A stretch of 64,000 nucleotides of DNA. It comes from Perkinsus olseni. Lineage: Eukaryota; Perkinsozoa; Perkinsida; Perkinsidae. Made by a program: the position numbers and the translations under genes. Within the stretch, counting starts at the first letter, position 1. Every line of letters starts with the position of its first letter. The DNA is taken from positions 62,001 to 126,000 of the forward strand of contig JABANP010000059.1 of the NCBI GenBank assembly GCA_013115135.1. The letters are read 5' to 3'. Of the stretch, positions 55,755 through 64,000 are shown piece by piece. The notes beneath the pieces are model-generated. The model worked only from the letters and a program-made list of their open reading frames with translations, was not told where the DNA came from and made no database searches.

Positions 55755-56696
55755 CTACCCGTCTGCTCCATCATCTGTATAGAACGAGTACGAATAGTTA
55801 CGGCGCTCCAGAACGAGAAGTACGAGAACTTCACAGAGGCGACGAGCACTAAATCGTTTCTGTGCGCGTATCCATGGCCGCTGTGTGGATAAGGATGCCG
55901 TCCCAGAGATTAGCTGCGAATGTGAGTGGTAGCGGTGACGTTTACAACGCAACCATTTTTGGCGGGCCAGAACCAATGGTCTTCTATGCGAGAAGAACAC
56001 AAATTATCTACGGACGTTGCTCATCGTGAGCAGCCCTGCCATGAGAACTGCACTCACCAGCACACCAGCAAACGCACCCGTCAGGTACCTGAGCCATTTC
56101 GAACCGGACTCCACACAGACTCCCGCTGCGTGCCCGAAGGAGGCTCACTCCTTAGAGAAAACGATCATCCCACGGAGCTTGTCGTCCTTCATCTCGCCAC
56201 TCTTCTCGGATTCGGTCGAAGCGGAAGTAGGCTCCAAGGCACTGACCAGATCCAGCACTAGCATCATTCACAACTCAAGGGCCACAGAACACTTAGGAAC
56301 AAAGATCGAAGGAATCGTTGACGTGAAGAGGAACTGAGAGACGTCAAAGTGGCTTACGGGAGGACGATACTCGCACGAAGGGTGGACTTCCTCGGGCTCA
56401 GGGACGATGAAGAAGGCGAAGTGTTTACACGAATACTCTGTCGGGACGCTTGGTGATGCAGCGTACTGTTTCCTGGAAAACAGGGAACATCGCTGAAGTT
56501 ACGATGTCGTAGGGAGTCGGGCAGGTGGTTAGTTGCAAGCGCCACGCGGAACCGGAGGGGATTTGGACGAAGATGCATCTTGGATAATGAGCACGACCGA
56601 ACGATACGAAATGAACTAGAGGTTAATAGAGTGTCCTACCGTATTGAACGCTCGCCACGTTACCATCATCGGGAACTTGCTCTTGAGACTCCATCT
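55755..56696 (-). CDS. Unrecognised protein with C-terminal transmembrane helix
   Basis: Minus-strand start ATG at 56696 (MESQEQVPDDGNVASVQY). Good coding exons follow near 56360-56480 (KHFAFFIVPEPEEVHPSCEY), 56160-56240 (STESEKSGEMKDDKLRGM) and 56030-56110 (WLRYLTGAFAGVLVSAVLM), a single membrane helix. A basic 3' frame to 55755 may be UTR. The layout suggests a tail-anchored or type II membrane protein. I cannot name a family. The exon-2 frame and the stop codon are not settled. Confidence 0.5.
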
Positions 56697-56811
56697 AAAC
56701 ACCAAACGTGAAACCAATTCGCCCGCTGGTGCACCGGTCAGGTACAAATTTCGAGGCGCGGACAAGGGAACAGCGGCCGAGGACCGAGTGTTCATCTCAC
56801 TGCAGTCTCAA

Positions 56812-59800
56812 TCATTCGTCTGAACTGACTGGAGACAGGCTGCTTACTTCTTCTCCTGTGGCTGCCTCCAGCTGGAGGTCGTTGAGCGGGAACTCCTCGG
56901 GGAGGGCATGTGGTACCATAGGAGCACGGAATGACGGGGATCTGAGATTGGAAAAATAACTATAGAGCTGTTGGCCTCCGGGTGTTGCCTTAGGAACTGT
57001 TTTTCAGCGTATCCCATCAGTGAGTCGCCCTTAGGACGCTCGCCTTGGATTATTGTCCATTCTTCTTGATAGGTTCGAACACGGAACCTGCACCCGAGAG
57101 GTAGTGATAGTCGGTTGTCTTGCTTCTGTACAGCCGTACTTGTGCCTTATGCTGGGAACGTTTGTCTTATGTACGTCGTTTCGCGACCGGTCCAGAGAAC
57201 CCACCCAGTGAATCTTATCGTCGTCAGGGAATCTGCGGTATGAGTTCGTATGCATTTCGATCGAAGGAAATCACTCCCAACAACGGGCGAAACTTACCCT
57301 GACATCAGAACCGAGTTTCTGGCGATTTCGCACATGTCAACTGAGTTGAGCCGCCAGACCTGCAGGAGTAGCGAATGCGACTGAAAGGTGAATGCTGACC
57401 CCTTTTCTCACCTGTTTGGCGATGCTGTACTCCTCAACCAACGGTTCCCTTGTCTGATGGAACATGAGCGGATCATCACTGGAAAGACTGACGTTGAGCC
57501 CTCGGGCAAAGAATGCTGGGAATGGATTCTTGTTGTAGGACAAAAACAACTGGTTGTTAGAGCAAGGCGAAACGGCGATGCCTGATGAACGACACTTCAA
57601 GACGAGACGCGTTGAACGATAACGCGCTGGTGGTACCGATTTGAGCGAGGTAGAACAGATACTGCAGGACGGGACTCTTCCTGAGGTTGATGCCGTGGGA
57701 GATGTTATGAGCGAGCAAGAAGGCCGTGTCCAAATGGTGTATCTCTCCAGCCTCCCCACAGTGGGGCCTGAGCAAAACAAATGACGCCGATGACGAAAGC
57801 GCGACGCAAAAAGAGCATTTGTGCGTCTAAGACTTGGCAAAGAGACCCCTCGTTCAGCAGAGCGATTGAGAAGTGGCAGAGATAGCGCGATCATTGAAGG
57901 AAAGTAATGGGCGCGTGTTCAGCAATCGACATACCTGAAGTCGAAGGGACGCAGACCGCGATGTTCCCGAAGCATGTTGAGGACTCTGATGTTGGCGTAG
58001 ATGTAGTAACTGAAAGCAGGAGCCGCGGTCATAACTCCATTGTCACCAATCTCTTCGCAGGGGTCCATCCACAATGATGTTGATCCCCTATGTGGTTCAC
58101 CTATAGTATTTGTAGCTCGGGTTATCCGCAAGATCCCATCTGTCGGGGGTGAGCTGGCGACTCGAGAAATTACGATCATTGGGCATGGGAGACTTCGATT
58201 CATCGTCAACCGTGTCGAAACCAGATACCTGATTCCGTCAAGCGAGCCGTGAAGCACCCTACGATCGGGCTGATGACTCACTTGGTCCATGAACTTATAC
58301 ACCTCTGGATGAGCCTCGGGATCGAAGGTGGCTTCGAAGAGGGGTTCGAAGATGTTAGCCAGAAATTGCTGGAAATTTTGAATCTGAAAACCGCAGCCGA
58401 GGCCAATGGCATGCGTCGCTCCGCTAAGGCGGAGAAGTGCTTACCTCCCCATTCTTTTTATATATCGAATAGAGTCGCGGTATCTGGATCATCCACCGGT
58501 TGTTCTCGTGGATCAGGCCGTGATTGAGGACCCACTGAAGCAAGAGAGACGAACAAACGAAGGATCATCAGAGACATCTCCACAGTGATGAAAACTCACA
58601 GCGGACCCGGAAACCAGTATGAGCGAACATGAGCTGATAGGCGCGTGGCGTGTTACAATTCCAACGCCGAAAACCGGCCATCATCGATGCTAAGGGATTT
58701 GAGAAGGATTGTTCGAGAAGGGTTGGCTAGTATGCGAGTTGATTCGCGAGCGAAGATTCGAAGGTCCAATGAATTAGAGAAATGCTCCGACATGCGGGCT
58801 TACACGTGATAGCTTGAGCCACTCGTCCCTCGAGCGGCCATATATCGAGAGACGCCATTCGGTGTTCTGATATTTATTGTCTTTCAAGTCGTCAAGTAGC
58901 TCCTTAGTGAGCTCAGCAAGATACCTACAAAGCAAGACTGTGCTCTGGACCTACCACAAGGCAACCCACCGGCCACCCATGTAGTTGTCAGTTTTCAGGA
59001 AGATGGTCCTTAGCATGGGCTCGCCTAGGGGAGAGTACTTCGCATTGAAGCGGTCGAACCTTAAACATGGACGAATCTCGGAGTACACTGCGGTTGAATA
59101 CAGCACGTTACCTGTAGAGTGTGCTCTTGTCTGCGAGTACGTTGAGCTTGTCCAGCGACAGATCGTAGGGCTTCACACCTAGCTGGTCGAAAACCTGTGT
59201 CGCTTCGCACGTGAGGGTGATGGTGAAAGCCGCCGAAGTTACCTGGCCCAGCGTCTCGCCTGGGAGGACTTCGTCGTCAGGGTGATTGGCCACTTTACGT
59301 TTGATGAATCGCAGCAAATGCTTCGCTGACACAGCGCAGTGATTAACACAGCCGTCCGGTCGTAGTCCGGATCGGAGGCTTACCATTCATGGCAGCCGAG
59401 TGATGAATATGCGTGTCGACTTTTCTGACGTTGTAGAAATCGCGGTGAGGTATCGCGCCACATTGAGTGTTCTCCTACACGAAAATACAACTACCGCTGA
59501 TACATGACTCCTAGAGATCGTCAGGCGGGAGCTGTATGATTCACTCCGCAGTATTAAAACAAATTATCAATGGCGCTGATCAGTCTATTCCTGAGTTCTA
59601 GTCTGCACTATGACTGCGCGGTCTGGTAACCAGGTATCGGTTAGCTCAGTACTCCAATTCCCGAGATGCCAGCAACTATCGCTACCACCGAGGAGCAGAA
59701 ACCACGTGCTAGTCTCTCAGGTAGAATGGGGACGAGAGAGGCCCCGTGCGAACCCAGAACGAATGCCCCACCGTCTAACAGATGAGGCTGACGTAAGAAG

Positions 59801-60631
59801 TTTACAAGTATGCCCATTCAACGTTACGAACCCTGTCGAATAGGCTACAACGGAGAGCACAGAAGATACCGAGAGGGAAGACGAAATAGAACAGCCGAAA
59901 GGAAGAGCCCAATCGGCTTTTCCTCTTCCAGAGCGCACCACCTACCTGTTCGGCACAAGTCATGCCATAGAGCTCGAACTTCGTCTCCAGCATTCGCAGG
60001 CGTAGAAAGGAGAAACTAGCCGTAGGCCCTGACGTACGTATCCTGAGCGAACACAACAGTCTCGTTAGACCGTCACTCACAGAGCTGTAAGATATGTTTC
60101 AAACTATCTAACCTGAACAGGGTGTTCATGTCCTCATAGTATTCTCCCAAAGTAGGAATCTCGAAGGCCATGTCCTCCTCAGTAGGGTTTTCTGGGTCGC
60201 TGTAGATGTGGTAAACTCCCTCCTCGAGGACGAAGAATCCCGGGATTCTCGCTGAAAGACAACGGGGCCATTTACAGCGTAGTAGTCAATTATGCACAGC
60301 CAAAAAACCCGAGGCAGGGTCATCGCGAAGAGCAACAGTTGGTTACGCCTCATCCAAAACAGAAACCAGAAACGGCTCTCGGAGAGAAAACAGAACTCAA
60401 AAGCCCGATATTCTGCCACCCCTCACCGTTGGGCGCAACGTAGCGGATGTGGGGAGATAGTTCGATCGACCGACGGTTTCCTCGAGAGTAGTCGTGTATC
60501 TGATAACGATCATGAGAGTAAGTCAGAGGCGTAGTACTCACCCCGACTCCAATGTACTTCTCCCTCAGTGCGAGGGCATCCTGAAGATCGACGTAAACTG
60601 CATCGAGCTGATGCTCTTTGCCCGAGGACAT
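56812..60631 (-). CDS. AMPD: AMP deaminase
   Basis: Start ATG at 60631 ([20 protein letters not shown], then LREKYIGVG). Core exons in order: [30 protein letters not shown] (zinc ligands HxH), [125 protein letters not shown] (zinc His and catalytic region), [34 protein letters not shown] (catalytic Asp pair), EEYSIAKQV and [16 protein letters not shown] last exon ends [18 protein letters not shown] with the stop at 56812. It deaminates AMP to IMP in purine interconversion. The N-terminal regulatory region is very short compared with animal forms. About 15 introns. Confidence 0.93.
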
Positions 60632-60892
60632 GGTGGAAGTTCAGAAAACGGAGCAAAGCTGCTGAATGAGGAATTCGCGCGAGCTGGCCATGAGCTGCTG
60701 TGCCGAACAACCTCTGGCGAGAGACGCCATGAGCGAGGTGCTCTATAGAAGTGCGCCCTGGTGAGAAACACCCCGCTTGGTCGCTCCCATTTTGTCATCA
60801 ACCTCAAAGACTTGCAAATCTCCCACTCATTTCCTCACTCAAGAGCTTGTGATACGACGGTCAGTTGAACGATACATGTGTCAGCATGGCGG

Positions 60893-62300
60893 CTAGCCTC
60901 GGTAGGATGTGTGTGTCGAGGTCCTTCGGTAGACAGATAGGCCTCCTACAATGATCAACAGGACGACGGTACTGGCTACTCGTCGAGTTTCGCTCTTCCT
61001 TACCGGCGGCTGGCGTATCTTTACCAATCACGCTGGACTTCAATTTACCTCCCCTGGCTTCCAGAAGATTCCTCAGGATCACGACCGACTCCTTGTCCTG
61101 ATGCCATAGATCTACCACTCTAAGGACTACTATCGCGTTGGAACAGGGGGTGGCATGCCACCAGCTGTGAAGCGCAAGGCTGTGAGAGCTCACGATGTCT
61201 CTTACAATTGTATTACGGGGGTCTACTTCCTGGAGTATGCCCAGAGGGGTGCAGCCACTCCTGATCGAACGACGAAGCGGGGCATCAGGAACACCATTGC
61301 GGGCAACAACGGATCCAGTTATTAGAAAATCGGAGAAAGAAGAAGGCGCCCTACATCAAGGCTCGCCGGAAGGCCGACTCCCTTACCGGTGCCCTTTATT
61401 AGGGTCGGCGCCTAGAGCTAGCAGCTCGAAGGCCAATGGGGGGTTCCTCCACCGTACTGCTAGAGCCAATGCGGTATAGCCGAACATGTCAGGACTAAGA
61501 AGAAGCTAGTACACGGGCTGTGGGATAGGCCGTACAGAGGGCCAGAGAGGGTAGGTTAAAAGTTCTACGATCATTCGACGCATAGCCCTCTAGCAGGGAG
61601 GAGCCAGCCGAAAAGAGATCTGAGTTCATCACCATGAGGCTCCAACGCGAGGAATTAAGACTAGTTGAGCGACTATTCGAGCTGATCACGAGAGACGCCG
61701 AGGGTTGGCTTACCGAAAACGAAGTCTAGAGGTGTCTGCCTGCCCGGCCTGCTCACAGCATCGCCATCTAGCCTACCGCTCCGTGAGAGTGCAACAAGCG
61801 TTTATGTCCATCGATAAGTCCACTACCAGCGTTTGTAACATATGCTTGGCCTTCGTAAAATCCTCTGGGGTCGCGCGCTCACATACTCGATGCACCTTGA
61901 GAGAACGCATCCGATTGGTTCGAATCCAAATGGTCGACTGGACGACAGAATGACGGCCGGGGATTTGACCAGCGGCAACACTAGCGGTCCTTTTGATACT
62001 ACCAGATTTTCGTTGCCCGGGACGCCTTTGACTCGGAGCCCGCCGTGATGCACAAGGATTCTCGCGATCTCAACATCCAATCTGACCACGCACGCATCGA
62101 GAAACGCCGAGTGAACCAAACTCGGGACCTGACCACAAAGAGCAGTAGGGTTCCATCCCGAACCGGGGTGTGGTTACGAAATCGCCAGAGTGCGCCGCAG
62201 CTAAGATCTCCTTCACATCTTCCTTCAACCCCGCTTCGCATGCCTTACGTAGAGCAAGGGAAGAAACGTAACTTAACAGGGCAGCTGCGAAGCTACACGT
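60893..62300 (-). CDS. Ankyrin-repeat protein with C-terminal transmembrane helix
   Basis: Minus-strand exons show ankyrin-type helices: LRKACEAGLKEDVKEILAAA near 62260, then across a 46-nt intron VPSLVHSAFLDACVVRLD and EIARILVHHGGLRVKG (62010-62120), ALALAVRWRNPPLAFELL and ALGADPN (61400-61470), then GCTPLGILQEVDPRNTIVRD (61200-61260). The C-terminus has VASTVVLLIIVGGLSVYRR, a membrane helix, with the stop at 60893-60895. This is a tail-anchored ankyrin protein, a scaffold by inference. The intron 61865-62002 holds an antisense tRNA-like T arm. The start codon was not found and one frame step near 60995 is not explained. Confidence 0.65.
61865..62002 (+). repeat. tRNA-like intron 10 (ankyrin gene, 138 nt, antisense)
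   Basis: Plus strand: attgg-ttcgaat-ccaaa (four of five pairs) at about 61913-61930 inside a minus-strand gene's intron. The acceptor part is not recognisable. Confidence 0.5.
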
Positions 62301-62419
62301 AGGACGATAGCCCAGTAGTGCAAAAAAGGCCACGACCCGTCGTCATTCGAGGCCGTTCACTCCCGTAGTTTACTAGAAAAACTTGGTAGATTCTCCGACG
62401 TGGAACACCCAGTACGGTA

Positions 62420-62650
62420 CTACCAGTCCTGCCACGCAATAGGATCCTCAGCCCTAAGTGCAGAGATCCTCTCCTCCTCAGCCTGTTCATCTCGGAAATA
62501 CAGTACGGTGCCCAGCGATGCCGTGGTGGGAGCTGGAGAAGGGATAATTGCATAAACGCTGCTGCCTGGCCGCATACTGACTCCCTCGATCAAAACGAAA
62601 CGCCCCGACGGAGATCTCCGCTGCCTGCCTCGATGACGATCGAATTACCA
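62420..62650 (-). CDS. 3' terminal exon of an unrecognised gene
   Basis: One minus-strand frame reads GRFVLIEGVSMRPGSSVYAI, then TTASLGTVLYFRDEQAEEER and ALRAEDPIAWQDW, with the stop at 62420-62422. Composition and the lack of stops look strongly coding, and a gcag acceptor lies near 62640. A further possible exon is near 62760-62850 (RNALRYLSGGLGVFSWKQA). Family not recognised. Confidence 0.5.
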
Positions 62651-62859
62651 TCACAAAAGAGCCAACACAAAACACTGTGAAGAATACGAGTCTCGGGCTT
62701 CCGGCCTCATCAGGCAAGAAGAGCAATTGATGCTTCCGAGAACACAACACACATTAATAGGATTACGTTAATCACGAGTTCGCTTGCTTCCAGGAGAAGA
62801 CACCCAACCCGCCACTGAGATAACGCAAGGCGTTTCTGGATGAGCAACGCAGACCGAGG

Positions 62860-63875
62860 GCCGCGGACTTCACCGTGCATGCAGAAAAAGTATACCGCCT
62901 CCCTCGTCGTATAGCAAATTACTACTAATTTCTGACTTAACAATAGCATAGTAATGACAGGGTTATTGATCTACATCTTTGCCTACTCTACTAGGACTAC
63001 CAGGACTACCCAAGAGCCCTAATGTGCAATAAAACAGATGACAACGACGAAGACAAAGCACTTCGACAACAGGGCATATCAATGGTAGAATACTTAACTC
63101 ACAGGAGACTGCTAGCACATGTAGCCATGGTCGAGAATAGAAGGCGAACCCATAGGGGCCGGGACGAAGCACCGGATGGGACGGCTTTTCGCTTCACGAC
63201 GGAAACATACAGGAATTGATAGCTCCTGCCAGTGGCGTTAGGCAGAACTGATTGCCGTTCTGAGAAAGGAAAGCAACTGATATCTTCCGATATCTAACAC
63301 AAACACTCGAGCTAGCAGCTCTACATTTCGATTCAGAATTTCAATAGATCCCCGCCACGAAAGGCCGACCATCTACGCCGCCCCCTGGGATGACCTCATT
63401 GACGTTCTCCTTGCTATCACATAAGGTAGCCACTCTCGAGGAAGCCTCCCGTCCTAATCGAACATGGTGATAACGAAGCAGTCGCATTCCATGGGATCCT
63501 AGTATCATGGGCATGTCCAGTATCATATCGAAGCTAGCAGAATTCGACCGAGCACTCTGTTGAGCTAAAAGCTATGCGATGACTTATCCAATAGCCGCAG
63601 TGTCCCTCCCCCACCATCCTAAAGGCCTGCGAGTGCTGCTCATGGCAATACCGCTCAGCGAGCGAGCTACAAGTACTCGCTTAATAAACTGTGCAGCAGC
63701 AGGCTATTCAAGGCGACGCCTTGTGGGAGACCAGCCATATCGAGAACGACGCTGCTCACGCTTGGTCCGATTTGCTCATGGCAAGTCCGTCGGAAGGGAG
63801 GGCAGCAGAGAACTGTGAGACCATGCTCTCCGTGGAAAATGGTGAGTAGCCTTCCTGAGTCGTGCCTTGCAAAGG
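62860..63875. other. Stretch without a confident gene
   Basis: Frames on both strands (63022-63219 plus, 62963-63172 minus, 63667-63897 minus) compete and none gives a family. A plus-strand exon at 63778-63839 (MASPSEGRAAENCETML) ending at a good gtgagt donor is plausible. Confidence 0.3.
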
Positions 63876-64000
63876 ATGAAGACTCCCAAGGTTGCAACCG
63901 CCGTTGTCATCAATTTCGCCCTACTACATGTAGCATCACTTGGAGTGTCGTCCGGCATGAGCAGCATGTCAACCTCGCGATACGTCATCGAACCCGGCTC
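63876..64000 (+). CDS. Start of a possible secreted protein (3' partial)
   Basis: ATG 63876 opens MKTPKVATAVVINFALLHVA followed by SLGVSSG, a good signal peptide shape, and runs open to the window edge. The opposite strand also has an open frame with a hydrophobic stretch, so strand is not certain. It could be exon 2 of the gene suggested at 63778. Confidence 0.35.
   Translation, partial: MKTPKVATAVVINFALLHVASLGVSSGMSSMSTSRYVIEPG

Noticed and set aside
57065..57095. Another tRNA-like T arm (gtgttcgaacc, minus strand)
   Set aside because: It may lie inside the AMP deaminase coding frame and I could not show an intron there, so it was left out of the intron list.

Overview
The window is eukaryotic nuclear DNA, about half GC, with many short (about 36-190 nt) GT-AG introns and genes in alternating same-strand clusters. 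Gene content (a SWEET sugar transporter, AMP deaminase, AP-4 mu, NOP2, Y14, MPP6, PIG-P and many unfamiliar secreted proteins) and intron style suggest a myzozoan protist. Perkinsus or a close relative is my best guess from memory of that group; this is inference and not proved by the sequence. Exon coordinates come from reading frames and splice signals by eye, so most multi-exon spans are approximate.

Layout. 0-3.1 kb: 3' part of an ALDH8-like aldehyde dehydrogenase (+). 3.8-7 kb: a coiled-coil gene I do not recognise (+). 8.5-9.9 kb: an unrecognised minus-strand gene. 10.2-12.5 kb: a RING-H2 protein (+). 13.1-14.3 kb: a SWEET transporter with a 2-nt frame break (+). 14.5-33.1 kb: a tandem array of large plus-strand genes built from about 15 copies of an unfamiliar domain ending in a W-G-G-[FY] box, separated by acidic arms, Thr-rich tracts and Trp-rich linkers. 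Three transcription units in this array begin with a clear signal peptide. 34.1-39.1 kb: MPP6, Y14/RBM8A and NOP2, head to tail on the minus strand. 39.6-46.5 kb: AP-4 mu, an alpha/beta hydrolase with an acidic insertion, and a RING protein (+). 47.1-50.3 kb: P5C reductase, PIG-P and a basic coiled-coil protein (-). 51.2-55.3 kb: two intronless secreted-protein genes sharing one domain family and carrying nuclear-type motifs (+). 55.7-62.6 kb: a membrane protein, AMP deaminase, an ankyrin/TM protein and a further gene (-).

Two things stand out. First, at least eleven introns in unrelated genes contain a tRNA T-arm/box B module (GGTTCRANNC with a pairable stem and a tRNA-like 3' end). One is an intact tRNA-Met gene nested in an intron. 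Several of these introns are little longer than the tRNA fragment itself, which suggests introns made from, or invaded by, tRNA-derived sequence. Second, the W-G-G array is a modular secreted-protein system whose repeat unit is bounded by phase-0 introns, as expected of growth by exon-module duplication.

Several genes also need a 1-2 nt correction at a short homopolymer or dinucleotide repeat to keep frame. That is more consistent with residual assembly indels than with biology, but it needs reads to settle.
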